Positions 18,701-27,081 are shown, counted from the first letter of the stretch. The stretch: 64,000 nt of DNA from Flavobacterium degerlachei (GCF_900106645.1 NZ_FNMV01000001.1:1-64000); one strand, 5' to 3'. The notes: generated by a model not told the origin, from the letters alone. A program made the numbers and translations.

Positions 18701-21700
18701 AGCTTCTCCGTCAAAAAGACCATTACACGTTACATTTACATTTACTACAGCAGTAGCAACTAGCAATGCAGGCTCTGTAATAGTTACCGAAGAGGTAGAG
18801 ACACATCCATTAGCATCAGTTACTGTTAATCCATAGGTTCCTGCTGTAAGTCCCGTAACAGAATCAGTACCATCTCCTGTTGGAGAACCTGCCCACTGAT
18901 ATGTATAAGGAGCAGTACCTCCGCTTACATTTGCTTTAACAGCACCGTCATTGCCGTTCTTACAGCTAACATTTGTTATCTCGCCTCCAAACTTTAATTT
19001 CATAGTTTGAGTTGGAGCACTACAAGTCACTCCTCCTAAACCTCCCCAGTTTTGATTTCCAATTTGGGGACGTAATGATCCACCTGGTCCACAAGAACAT
19101 GAACCACCATTATCTACACTTAATTCTACAACACTCGCATCACTGCAACTACCACTAGTGCAGCCTATTCCTACATTCCAAGTATGACCTTCAGATGTTA
19201 CTATAACCGAAGTCCCGTTTTGAAGCGCTGCAGCAATCTGATTAATAGCTATAGGGTCATTAAGTGTAATTCCATCAGGCATAGCAGAACTTGAAAAAGT
19301 TAAACTAGAATAATTAGAACTTAGGTTTAATTTTGAACGAAATAAAATCCAATTATCAAAATTAGAAGTCCCTCCACAATAACTTTGTCCATTAACAAAA
19401 GTTTCTTCATATACAACAGGAGTACCCATAGCGATTTGCATACTTGAAGGCTGCGTTATAGTTGCATTAGCTACAGCTGTACATCCGTTCGCATCCGTAA
19501 TCGTTACTGCATACACTCCTGCAGCAAGCCCTGTTGCAGTTGCAGCTGTTCCTCCTGATGGTGACCATGCGTAGGTATAACCTGCTGTTCCACCGTTAGC
19601 AATTACAGTAGCTGAGCCGTTTGAGCCTCCATTACAACTTACATTTGTTTGAGCAATTGTAGTTGCTACTAAAACTGTTGGCTCAGTAATTGTAACAGAA
19701 GTAACACTTGTACATCCATTAGCATCGGTAGCAGTAACATTGTATGTTCCAGCAGTCACTCCAGTAATTGTAGCAGTAGTAGCTCCATTACTCCAAAGAT
19801 AAGTGTAAGGAGTTGTTCCACCAGTTACAGTAACTGTAGAAGATCCCGTAGCACCTCCATTACAAGCAATATTTGTTTGTGAAGCGATTGATGCCGATAA
19901 AACTGTTGGCTGAGTTATTGTAACAGAAGTAGCACTTGTACATCCATTAGCATCGGTAGCAGTAACATTGTATGTTCCAGCAATTACTCCAGTAATTGTA
20001 GCTGTAGTTGCTGCGTTACTCCAAAGATAAGTATAAGGAGCTGTTCCGCCAGTTACAGTAACTGTAGAAGATCCCGTAGCACCTCCACTACAAGCAATAT
20101 TTGTTTGTGAAGCGATTGAAGCCGACAAAACAGCTGGTTGAGTAAGAGTAAAGCTTTTCGTAGCAGTACATCCGTTAGCATCCGTAATAGTTGCTGTATA
20201 ATTCCCCGCAGAAAGTCCTGTTGCAGTTGCTGAAGTTCCTCCTGATGGTGACCATGCGTAGGTATAACCTGCTGTTCCACCACTTGCCCCGACAGATGCT
20301 GATCCATTTGAACCTCCATTGCAACTTACATTCGTTTGAGATGTAGTTGCTACTAAAGCAGTTGACTGTGTGATTGTAAAGCTTTGAGAAGTAGTACAAC
20401 CGTTAGCATCCGTTACAGTACACATCCAAGTTCCAGCCGTTAAACCAGTAACAGCAGTTGTTCCATCACCAATAGGGTTTCCAGGTGTCCAATTATAAGT
20501 ATAACCACCAGAACCACCAGTTGCAGTATTCACAGTAGCAGCACCAGTTGCTCCACCATTACAAGCTATATTAGTTTGCGAAGCAGGAGTTAAAGCAATT
20601 GCACTTGGTTGCGTGATTGTAAAGCTTTGAGAAGTCGTACAACTGTTAGCATCCGTTACAGTACACGTCCAAGTTCCAGCCGTTAAACCAGTAACAGAAG
20701 TTGTTCCATCACCAGCAGGGTTTCCAGGTGTCCAATTATAAGTATAACCACCGGCACCACCAGTTGCAGTATTCACAGCAGCACCACCAGTTGCTCCACC
20801 ATTACAAGCTATATTAGTTTGCGAAGCAGGAGTCAAAGCAATTGCACCTGGTTGCGTGATTGTAAAGCTTTTCGTAGCAGTACATCCGATAGCATCCGTA
20901 ATAGTTGCTGTATAATTCCCCGCAGAAAGTCCTGTTGCAGTTGCTGAAGTTCCTCCTGATGGTGACCATGCGTAGGTATAACCTGCTGTTCCACCACTTG
21001 CCCCGACAGATGCTGATCCGTTAGAACCACCATTACAACTTACATTGGTTTGTGCAATAGCAGTTGCTACTAAAGCAGTTGGTTGGGTAATTACAAAGCT
21101 TTTTGTAGCTGTACATCCGTTTGCATCAGTAATAGTTACTGTATATGCTCCTGAAGTAAGTCCAGTTGCAGTTGCTGCAGTTCCACCTGATGGAGACCAT
21201 GAGTAGGTATAACCAGCTGTCCCACCACTAGCAGCTACAGTAGCTGATCCGTTAGAACCACCATTACAACTTACATTAGTTTGTGCAATAGCAGTAGCAG
21301 TAATACTAGTTACATTAAGCGTCCCCGAGTTTGAATTAGTAAAACATGTTGAAGTACCACTACTAGCAACGCAACGGTACAAATAACCGTTCATCCCAGC
21401 AGTCGCTCCCGTAATGGCTAAGCTGCTTGTAGTTGCATTTGAATAAACACCTCCATTTGAAATATTTGCAAAACCACTACCAGTATTTACTTGCCATTGA
21501 TAAGATGTCGCTCCTGTTGCAGCAATACTAAAAGTAGTATTGTTACCTGAACAAACACTTCTATTTGTTGGGTTTGATGTTATTGTAGGAACCGTACAAG
21601 TACTAATTGCCGGTCCAACCTTTATATCATCTATAGCATAGTATATTATGGCCGGGAAAGAAATATTAACCGACGTAACATTAACTCCACCGGCACCACT

Positions 21701-21796
21701 TGAGATTGGAATAGAACTATAAGTATAATTTGATGGTTCTGTCCCCGGACTCATAGGCGTCATATCTTTATAAGTAAAAACTATTCCCTGAGACAC
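15710..21796 (-). CDS. Giant T9SS-secreted surface adhesin, main part (frameshifted)
   Basis: A 2028-codon frame carrying almost all of a very large surface protein. Residues about 1-60 continue a lectin-like N-terminal domain; residues 70-160 are Ig-like. From about 165 there are thirteen SprB repeats (TNxxCNGG...TDANGCT...TITxP), interrupted at about 785-937 by an unrelated Cys-rich segment. A putative Ig domain follows (about 1314-1400), then five MBG repeats to about 1785, and a type IX sorting domain (IVPNPVKANASYEL to KYFTKNLLVKN) at the end. Such proteins are exported by T9SS and act in adhesion or gliding. The apparent GTG start is probably false: the true N-terminus is the frame at 21768-22199, separated by a one-base shift. 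Confidence 0.85.
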   Translation of the reverse strand: MSQGIVFTYKDMTPMSPGTEPSNYTYSSIPISSGAGGVNVTSVNISFPAIIYYAIDDIKVGPAISTCTVPTITSNPTNRSVCSGNNTTFSIAATGATSYQWQVNTGSGFANISNGGVYSNATTSSLAITGATAGMNGYLYRCVASSGTSTCFTNSNSGTLNVTSITATAIAQTNVSCNGGSNGSATVAASGGTAGYTYSWSPSGGTAATATGLTSGAYTVTITDANGCTATKSFVITQPTALVATAIAQTNVSCNGGSNGSASVGASGGTAGYTYAWSPSGGTSATATGLSAGNYTATITDAIGCTATKSFTITQPGAIALTPASQTNIACNGGATGGAAVNTATGGAGGYTYNWTPGNPAGDGTTSVTGLTAGTWTCTVTDANSCTTSQSFTITQPSAIALTPASQTNIACNGGATGAATVNTATGGSGGYTYNWTPGNPIGDGTTAVTGLTAGTWMCTVTDANGCTTSQSFTITQSTALVATTSQTNVSCNGGSNGSASVGASGGTAGYTYAWSPSGGTSATATGLSAGNYTATITDANGCTATKSFTLTQPAVLSASIASQTNIACSGGATGSSTVTVTGGTAPYTYLWSNAATTATITGVIAGTYNVTATDANGCTSATSVTITQPTVLSASIASQTNIACNGGATGSSTVTVTGGTTPYTYLWSNGATTATITGVTAGTYNVTATDANGCTSVTSVTITEPTVLVATTIAQTNVSCNGGSNGSATVIANGGTAGYTYAWSPSGGTAATATGLAAGVYAVTITDANGCTAVANATITQPSSMQIAMGTPVVYEETFVNGQSYCGGTSNFDNWILFRSKLNLSSNYSSLTFSSSAMPDGITLNDPIAINQIAAALQNGTSVIVTSEGHTWNVGIGCTSGSCSDASVVELSVDNGGSCSCGPGGSLRPQIGNQNWGGLGGVTCSAPTQTMKLKFGGEITNVSCKNGNDGAVKANVSGGTAPYTYQWAGSPTGDGTDSVTGLTAGTYGLTVTDANGCVSTSSVTITEPALLVATAVVNVNVTCNGLFDGEATAAATGGTAPYTYLWSNAATTARISGVASGTYNVTATDANGCTSASSVTITEPTALSASIASQTNVSCNGGANGSSTVTVTGGTAPYTYLWSNGATTASITGVIAGTYNVTVTDANGCTSATSVKITQPTVLSASIASQTNISCNGVATGSSTVTVTGGTAPYTYLWSNGATTASITGVIAGTYNVTATDANGCTSVTSVTITEPTALSASIASQTNISCNGDATGSSIVSVTGGTAPYTYLWSNGATTASITGVIAGTYNVTATDANGCTSATSVTITEPTALSFTVTTLSGYDYNTAYSQTIEVSGGTGIKSYAVTAGNLPSGFTLSSTGVISGVSTQVADSNFTVTVTDLNGCTATYTYVLKINQILITVTATASQTKVYGQNDSVLTYTVTPNLLSGDSFTGALTRVAGESVGVYAINVGTLSAGSKYLMTYVSNDFRITTKPIMVTPNAAQTKVYGAADPILAYSTTPSLVSGDSFIGALTRVAGENVGTYSIGQGNLSAGSNYTISYVSKDFGITAKPITVTASAAQEKVYGTVDPVFAYSASTSLVNGDSFTGTLTRVAGENVGVYAIGQGNLSAGSNYTINYVSKDFGITAKPITVTANASQEKVYGTVDPIFAYSASTSLVSGDSFTGALTRVVGENVGSYGIGQGNLSAGSNYTISYVSNDFRITAKPITVTATALQTKVYGMADPVFGYSVSPSLVGSNVFTGALTRVAGENVGSYGIGQGSLSAGSNYTISYLGTNFSITKADQVITWNQTLGFGCDGQTNVVLTATSNSGLAVSYASSNSNIAKISNGSLVFSDYGSTTITASQAGNINYNQAVAVLLPVVNSQPNLIKQQFENVIFFDNSSRSFSSYSWYKNGAQVPSQTAQYFKENGALNGTYYAVATKLDGTVITTCSLDLSPTLEEEYIKIVPNPVKANASYELVTNVESSRLKNAHVEVFSVGGLLLANKIISENTVNLVAPTVEGIYIVKMTLANGKYFTKNLLVKN
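16440..17600 (-). repeat. Five tandem MBG repeats in the adhesin
   Basis: Five units of about 77 codons, each with KVYG near the start, then SGDSFTGALTRVAGENVG and SAGSNYTISYV, ending KPITVT. DNA identity between units is high (for example the repeated stretch near 16680, 16920 and 17150), which makes the region prone to recombination and to assembly error. Confidence 0.85.
17855..21305 (-). repeat. Thirteen SprB repeats in the adhesin, split by an insert
   Basis: Eight units at about 19440-21305 and five at about 17855-18985, each near 77 codons, with TNxxCNGG, GGTAPYTYLWS, TDANGCT and SVTITEP landmarks. Three subtypes can be told apart by SWSPSGGT, NWTPGNP and LWSNGATT. Neighbouring units of one subtype are nearly identical in DNA, pointing to recent duplication. 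Confidence 0.88.
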
Positions 21797-22199
21797 TTAA
21801 ATTATACCAAGGAGGTAGTGTAACAGGAGGATTCACATAAGCTGGATTACTATAGAAATTCATACTTTGGTGCGATACCCAAATACCATAAAACTGAAAA
21901 GCTTGCCCATCGACACGTTTCAAGCTAAAACTATCTCCTCCAGAACCATCTTTTTTAAGACATTTCCCATTAGAAACACCTCCAGAAGCACTATTTGTAA
22001 AAGAACCATTTCCTCCTGAAGTTAAAATGTAATCAACCCCATCAATAGTAATATTGGCCTGTGTATTCCAAACACCAAAACCGCCAGTACCATAGGACAA
22101 GGTTGCATTTGTCGAAAAGTCATATGTTGTCTGCGAGTGAACATTTATCACAAATAAGCACAGACATACTAGTAGCATCCCTATTTTTTTTCTAAACAT
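21768..22199 (-). CDS. N-terminal part of the giant adhesin (separated by frameshift)
   Basis: A 143-codon frame starting with a signal peptide (MFRKKIGMLLVCLCLFVINVHSQ). The mature part (GFGVWNTQANITIDGVDYIL, QAFQFYGIWVSHQ) looks like the N-terminal domain of a secreted surface protein and ends at LSVSGNSFYL. The next frame continues the same domain (FTYKDMTPMSPG). Removing one base from the T5 run (plus-strand A5 at 21776-21780) would join the two as SGNSFTYKDM, giving a single protein of about 2170 residues. As it stands, the 143-residue product is a secreted stub and the large repeat part has no signal peptide. A sequencing error, slippage or true pseudogenization would all give this picture. 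Confidence 0.8.
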   Translation of the reverse strand: MFRKKIGMLLVCLCLFVINVHSQTTYDFSTNATLSYGTGGFGVWNTQANITIDGVDYILTSGGNGSFTNSASGGVSNGKCLKKDGSGGDSFSLKRVDGQAFQFYGIWVSHQSMNFYSNPAYVNPPVTLPPWYNLSVSGNSFYL

Positions 22200-22589
22200 A
22201 ATTAATAAATTAGATATTATTCAATTGATTTAACTCTAAATCAAAGATTTTCACATCTATTCCTATCGGAAAACAAACGCAAAAAGCACTTATTACCAAA
22301 AAAGAATATCTGTAAAACAAAAAGATTTTTAAAATTTATGTAGACCATGGTGACCTACTTTAATTTACATAATTAAAAAATTTGTAAATTTTTAGAAGAG
22401 TAGTTATTTAATCATATGCTGTCCTTTTTAAATTATTTAATAGTTATAAAATTTGGATTGAAATCCTTTTAATTATAAAAAAATACTTAAGCAAAAATAA
22501 AATTTAAGCTCTTTTTAAAAAAAAATCTAAGCTCACTAACAAAACACAAATTGTTAATTATTCATTCCATTCTCAAACACAAAATCACC

Positions 22590-22800
22590 CTTTCTCCTAT
22601 TTTGAATATCGTACTATCTAATCAAAAAAGAACGATACCTTAGTTCTGGAACAATTCATTTCTTTATTGTAAATCTGCCAACAAGAAAAATCTTTTTTAA
22701 CGCGCTATGATCTATAAATAAGTAACAGAATAAAACCTACATGCGAAAAAACGATCTACAAAAAACAAAAAAAAAGAATCTATTTAAAATTCCATCTTAT
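22590..22800 (-). pseudogene. Scar of a second barrel gene: last codons and 3' flank
   Basis: GAATCTATTTAAAATTCCAT at about 22775-22795 is the complement of the last codons (WNFK stop) of the barrel gene at 14800, and the bases that follow repeat that gene's downstream DNA in the same order (CCTACATG, AACGCGCTAT, TCGTACTAT). Only the extreme 3' end of the coding part survives. It indicates an older tandem copy of the locus, mostly deleted. Confidence 0.65.
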
Positions 22801-22880
22801 GCTACAAACCTGCTCTTAACATTCTAATTTCTATCACAAGCATTAATCAACAATAGCATTGGACGAGTACTCAGATGCAA

Positions 22881-22945
22881 CAAAATTACTATAATAATAA
22901 AAAAAAGAGTAACCCATTCGGACAAATCGATAGCCCATTCGGACA
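22881..22945 (-). promoter_or_regulatory. Promoter with 21-bp-phased direct repeats (candidate AraC-type operator)
   Basis: The 12-mer CCCATTCGGACA occurs at 22913-22924 and again at 22934-22945, start to start exactly 21 bp, two helical turns. On the minus strand both copies precede a perfect -7 element TAATTTTG at 22888-22881. There is no TTG at normal -33 spacing, as expected for an activator-dependent promoter. The AraC-type regulator gene ends 140 bp away. Confidence 0.6.
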
Positions 22946-23086
22946 TTTCAACAGCTTTTTTGAACAATTAATCGATTATTTTATATTTATTCGAGAATAA
23001 CCTTACTTTTTTTTATAAATACTTAAAAGTGAGATTTAGTAAGACATCGACGAATTTTGGAGTGTAGTACTTTTTTTGAAAAAAAA

Positions 23087-24163
23087 TTAATCCAACATAC
23101 TATTCGAACGAAATTCTGAAGGGAGTTTGTCATGCTTTTTCTTGAATGCAGCACTAAATTTACTGGGATTGTCATACCCTACTTCGAGCGCAATTTGTTT
23201 GATTTGCATACTCGTATTCTGAAGTAACTGTAAGGCCAGTTCCATCTTCTTATCTATATTATATCGCAGAATCGAACTTCCGTAAACTGATTTGAAGTCG
23301 GTTTTTAATTTTGAAGTCGAGGTATTGAGTTTCTCGGCAAGTGCATCTATTCCAATAAAAGGTTTGGATAAATTTGTCGTGATTAACAATTCACATTTTG
23401 CTATTTTTTTATAATCAACAGAGCCTTTCTCTTGATAGTCATCTGCGCGATTATCAGCAAAAACATTTTTAAAAAAAGAAGTTAACAAACTCAAAGATTG
23501 CGCTTTCAAAATTGTTTTATTTAAAATATCCGTATTAAATGTCTTAAAAGTATCTAAGATTTCTTGGGATAATTCTACCGCATTGGGCACAATATCTTGA
23601 TAGGACACAAAACCTTTATCTGAATCCAAAAACTTTTTAAAAGGAAGCTTAGAATCCAATTGATCTAGGGGAATATGATCTTGAATCCAACTTGGACTTA
23701 CATAATAAATATAAAACAAACATTTAGAGCCTTTGTAAAAACAAGCACCTACATCGACCCCTGGTTTTTTAAAAGCCCAGAATTTATTTTGAAAAGGCAT
23801 TTTATCAATAAACACATTATTCAATTGTACTTCGCTTTCAAAAACGGAAAATGTAATAGAATAATGCTCACTAGGAATATCAGGAGCATAGACTGATTTA
23901 ATTACACTATCGTGCTTAAATTGCACATCAGTTATAGTAAGCCATAAGCCGTCATCAATTTTTCGATAACGCATAGACCCTTTGATAAATGGATTATTCC
24001 TTAGCACTAACTGCTCTTTAGCGATATGCTTGCTCCCAGGAGTTTTTATAGTTGACTCTATGAATAATTCGGGGGTATTTGCCACAAAAGGAAATTCAAA
24101 AAAACCTTCCTGATAGAATTTAAAATTAGGTGTAATAAATTGGAACCACTTTGACAAACTCAT
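23087..24163 (-). CDS. AraC-family transcriptional regulator
   Basis: A 358-residue protein. The C-terminal 100 residues form a two-helix-turn-helix AraC DNA-binding domain: the first helix pair lies around GIDALAEKLNTSTSKLKTDFKSVYG, the second around MQIKQIALEVGYDNPSKFSAAFKKKHDKLPSEFR. The N-terminal 240 residues are a domain without a recognised ligand. The protein has no membrane segment and no receiver domain. It is encoded upstream of the adhesin locus on the same strand with an 887-bp gap containing phased direct repeats, so it may activate leftward transcription from there. The start at 24163 is the only good ATG. Confidence 0.88.
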   Translation of the reverse strand: MSLSKWFQFITPNFKFYQEGFFEFPFVANTPELFIESTIKTPGSKHIAKEQLVLRNNPFIKGSMRYRKIDDGLWLTITDVQFKHDSVIKSVYAPDIPSEHYSITFSVFESEVQLNNVFIDKMPFQNKFWAFKKPGVDVGACFYKGSKCLFYIYYVSPSWIQDHIPLDQLDSKLPFKKFLDSDKGFVSYQDIVPNAVELSQEILDTFKTFNTDILNKTILKAQSLSLLTSFFKNVFADNRADDYQEKGSVDYKKIAKCELLITTNLSKPFIGIDALAEKLNTSTSKLKTDFKSVYGSSILRYNIDKKMELALQLLQNTSMQIKQIALEVGYDNPSKFSAAFKKKHDKLPSEFRSNSMLD

Positions 24164-24980
24164 GCTAAAAACTTAAAAAAACATCCTTTAATACAATATT
24201 AACTCTTGCTCAGTTGCGGCATAAACCTCAAAAAGTGAGACATTAAACACTTCATTTTAAACAATTAAATAGGAAACAAATTAACAAAAAATATTTATAC
24301 AAAAAAACACCTATCCTTCTTCAAGACGTAATTTCTATATTTTATACCACTTAAAGTTAAACAAAAAACTAGCTCAAAACAGGATACTTCGAATCCTAAC
24401 TATTTAGTAATCACTAAATTACAAACAAACTTTAATATAGTACACTATGATAAAAGTTTAACACTACTTATTTGAAACTTAACCGTCAAAAAATAACATA
24501 ATAACAATAAAAATGAACCGATAATATTTATTTGAACGTCGTAATATTTGTGTAAAAAAAAATCATTAGAAAACGACTTCAAAACACAATTAAAGCGATT
24601 ATAAACAACAAACAAAGAAATAAAAAAATTACACCAAACCACAAGTTGTTATTAAATTCACAATAAAAACTCAACAAAACCATAAATACATCAAAAACAA
24701 CCCCGAATAAAAAGCTTAAAACTACATTATTCTTAAAAATTACTAAAAAACTAAACTAAACAATCTTCCTAGTACTAAAAGTCAAATTAAACCAACCCTA
24801 TTCAAGTTGGAAAACAAACCTTCAAAAAATCCAACTAGTTAACGGAACAAATAAATTTTGGGTATCGTATAAAACCGAATATCGCAATTGACCAATTAGA
24901 ACTGTTTTTTAATTTTGTACATCTATTATAATTCACCACAATTACTGGCATTATAAAAATACACTTAAAAAATATTTAAA
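24164..24980. other. 817-bp AT-rich divergent gap between AraC gene and leuC
   Basis: No convincing gene. Two small inverted repeats lie next to each other: AGGAT/ATCCT at 24381-24396 and ATTTAGT/ACTAAAT at 24402-24419. The leuC promoter occupies the right end. A 65-codon frame at 24445-24642 (minus) is hydrophobic and low in complexity and is not believed. Confidence 0.6.
24888..24917 (+). promoter_or_regulatory. leuC operon promoter
   Basis: TTG at 24888-24890, a 19-bp spacer and TAATTTTG at 24910-24917 match the Bacteroidota promoter pattern well. Transcription would start near 24923, giving a leader of about 57 bases before leuC. No leader peptide with Leu codons was found. Confidence 0.7.
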
Positions 24981-26375
24981 ATGAGTACTACATTATTTGA
25001 CAAAGTATGGGATTCGCACGTGGTGCGTAAAATTGAGGATGGACCAGACGTGTTTTTTATTGACCGTCATTTCATTCATGAAGTGACTAGTCCTGTTGCT
25101 TTTTTAGGTTTAAAAGAAAGAGGAATTTCTGTTCTATACCCAGAGCGTACTTTTGCTACTGCAGATCACAATACACCAACAATAAACCAACATTTACCAG
25201 TTGAAGATGCTTTATCAGCAAATCAATTGAAAGCATTGGAAGAAAACTCAAAAGAATACGGAATTAGCCACTGGGGTTTAGGAAACGTGAAAAACGGAAT
25301 TGTACACGTTGTAGGCCCTGAAAACGGAATTACCTTACCTGGTGCAACAATTGTTTGTGGAGATTCACATACTTCTACACACGGTGCTTTTGGAGCAATT
25401 GCTTTTGGAATTGGTACTTCAGAAGTAGAGATGGTACTTTCTACACAATGTATCATGCAACCAAAACCTAAAAAAATGCGTATTAACGTAGTGGGAGATC
25501 TTCAGTTTGGAGTTACACCTAAAGACGTTGCATTATATATCATTTCAAAATTATCAACTTCAGGTGCTACAGGATATTTTGTAGAATATGCTGGTGAAGT
25601 TTTTGAAAACATGACTATGGAAGGTCGTATGACTGTTTGTAATCTAAGTATCGAAATGGGTGCTCGTGGAGGAATGATTGCTCCAGATCAAACAACTTTC
25701 GATTATTTAGAAGGTCGTTTATTTACTCCAAAAGGAGAATCTTGGGATTCATCTGTTGCTTATTGGAAAACATTAAAAACAGATGCTGACGCTATTTTTG
25801 ACGAAGAGATCACTTTTCAAGCATCAGATATTGAACCAATGATTACCTACGGAACAAATCCTGGAATGGGATTAGGAATTACTAAAAGTATTCCAAGTTC
25901 AAAAGAGGTTGCTGAAGGAGAAGAAACCTATGTAAAATCATTAGGGTATATGGGATTCAATCAAGGTGATGCCATGATTGGAAAACAAATTGACTACGTA
26001 TTCTTAGGTAGCTGTACTAATGGTCGTATTGAAGATTTTAGAGCCTTTGCTTCTATTGTAAAAGGAAGACAAAAAGCTGATAATGTTACCGCTTGGTTGG
26101 TTCCTGGATCACATGTTGTGGAAGCACAAATTAAAGAAGAAGGAATTCTTGATATTTTGACTGAATCTGGATTTGTATTGCGTCAACCTGGATGTTCTGC
26201 TTGTTTAGCAATGAATGATGACAAAGTACCTGCTGGAAAATATGCAGTAAGTACTTCAAATAGAAACTTTGAAGGACGTCAAGGTCCTGGATCAAGAACA
26301 CTATTGGCGAGTCCGTTTATGGCTGCTGCAGCTGCCGTAACAGGAGTGCTAACAGATCCAAGAGATTTAATCTAA
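24981..26375 (+). CDS. leuC: 3-isopropylmalate dehydratase large subunit
   Basis: A 464-residue aconitase-family subunit that, with LeuD, converts 2-isopropylmalate to 3-isopropylmalate in leucine synthesis. Key parts are [11 protein letters not shown] near the N-terminus, [13 protein letters not shown] (substrate and cluster pocket), and the cysteines of the 4Fe-4S cluster in [12 protein letters not shown] and [11 protein letters not shown]. The length is normal. It is the first gene of a plus-strand leu operon and lies 48 bp before leuD. Confidence 0.97.
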   Translation: MSTTLFDKVWDSHVVRKIEDGPDVFFIDRHFIHEVTSPVAFLGLKERGISVLYPERTFATADHNTPTINQHLPVEDALSANQLKALEENSKEYGISHWGLGNVKNGIVHVVGPENGITLPGATIVCGDSHTSTHGAFGAIAFGIGTSEVEMVLSTQCIMQPKPKKMRINVVGDLQFGVTPKDVALYIISKLSTSGATGYFVEYAGEVFENMTMEGRMTVCNLSIEMGARGGMIAPDQTTFDYLEGRLFTPKGESWDSSVAYWKTLKTDADAIFDEEITFQASDIEPMITYGTNPGMGLGITKSIPSSKEVAEGEETYVKSLGYMGFNQGDAMIGKQIDYVFLGSCTNGRIEDFRAFASIVKGRQKADNVTAWLVPGSHVVEAQIKEEGILDILTESGFVLRQPGCSACLAMNDDKVPAGKYAVSTSNRNFEGRQGPGSRTLLASPFMAAAAAVTGVLTDPRDLI

Positions 26376-26423
26376 AATAAAAAATAACAGATGAATTTAT
26401 TCATCTTATAAAATATACAGACA

Positions 26424-27020
26424 ATGGCTTACGATAAATTTAATATCCTTACTAGTACAGCAGTTCCGCTTTCTATTGAAAATGTAGATACGGATCAAAT
26501 TATCCCTGCTCGTTTCTTAAAAGCGACGGAACGTGTAGGTTTTGGAGACAACCTTTTCCGCGACTGGAGATACAATAATGATGGTTCTCCAAAATCAGAC
26601 TTCGTATTAAACAATCCTACTTATAGTGGTAAAATCCTTGTAGGTGGTAAAAACTTTGGTTCTGGATCATCAAGAGAACATGCTGCTTGGGCAGTTTACG
26701 ATTACGGATTTAGAGTAGTTGTATCTAGTTTCTTTGCAGATATTTTCAGAAACAACTGTTTAAACATAGGTGTATTACCTGTTCAAGTGAGTGCTAAATT
26801 TGCTGATAAAGTTTTCAAAGCTATTGAAGCAGATCCAAAAACAGAATTAGAAGTAAACCTTCCAGAACAAACAATTACGCTTAAAGCAACTGGAGATAAA
26901 GAATCTTTTGATATTTCAGGATATAAGAAAGACAATATGATCAATGGCTTTGATGATATTGACTATTTACAAAACATCAAAACTGAGGTAATCGCATTCG
27001 CTGACAAACTTCCTTACTAA
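26424..27020 (+). CDS. leuD: 3-isopropylmalate dehydratase small subunit
   Basis: A 198-residue swivel-domain subunit partnering LeuC. Typical landmarks are NVDTDQIIPARFLK near the N-terminus, GKNFGSGSSREHAAWA (the substrate-binding loop), and SFFADIFRNNCLNIGVLP. The length is as usual for LeuD. It is followed by a strong hairpin before the next gene. Confidence 0.97.
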   Translation: MAYDKFNILTSTAVPLSIENVDTDQIIPARFLKATERVGFGDNLFRDWRYNNDGSPKSDFVLNNPTYSGKILVGGKNFGSGSSREHAAWAVYDYGFRVVVSSFFADIFRNNCLNIGVLPVQVSAKFADKVFKAIEADPKTELEVNLPEQTITLKATGDKESFDISGYKKDNMINGFDDIDYLQNIKTEVIAFADKLPY

Positions 27021-27037
27021 AAAACAATTCTTATAAT

Positions 27038-27081
27038 GCAGTTACTACGACTTCATCATAATTGATGATGAAAGTAACTGC
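27038..27081 (+). terminator. Hairpin with T-tract inside the leu operon (possible attenuator)
   Basis: GCAGTTACT (27038-27046) pairs with AGTAACTGC (27073-27081) and, inside it, TTCATCAT (27052-27059) with ATGATGAA (27065-27072); a five-base bulge lies between on the left. TTTTATAATTTT follows. The shape is that of an intrinsic terminator, 18 bp after leuD, with the leuA-like gene starting 78 bp later. Confidence 0.7.

Larger units (their letters stand above)
22200..23086. other. 887-bp AT-rich gap between adhesin and AraC regulator
   Basis: No gene is visible. The part next to the adhesin has a weak promoter-like AATCTTTG on the minus strand (22242-22249). The middle (22590-22800) repeats the 3' flank of the barrel gene, and 22881-22945 holds a promoter with phased direct repeats. 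The rest is AT-rich sequence without further recognisable structure. Confidence 0.7.

Noticed and set aside
20053..21033. Gln-rich minus-strand frames within the adhesin repeats
   Set aside because: They repeat in parallel with the SprB units in another frame of the same strand, so they are by-products of the repeated DNA.
16440..21305. Tandem repeats that might suggest a CRISPR array
   Set aside because: The units are about 230 bp, coding and in frame; there are no short repeats with unique spacers and no cas genes.
22261..22272. CCTATCGGAAAA as a further copy of the phased operator 12-mer upstream of the adhesin
   Set aside because: Only 8 of 12 bases match, there is no partner 21 bp away, and the distance to the -7-like element differs.
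24445..24642. 65-codon hydrophobic frame in the divergent gap
   Set aside because: AT-rich, rich in Phe, Leu and Ile, no ribosome-binding or promoter evidence, and no known family.
24918..24980. Riboswitch or leader peptide before leuC
   Set aside because: The leader is about 57 bases with no stem, no run of Leu codons and no T-box-like motif.
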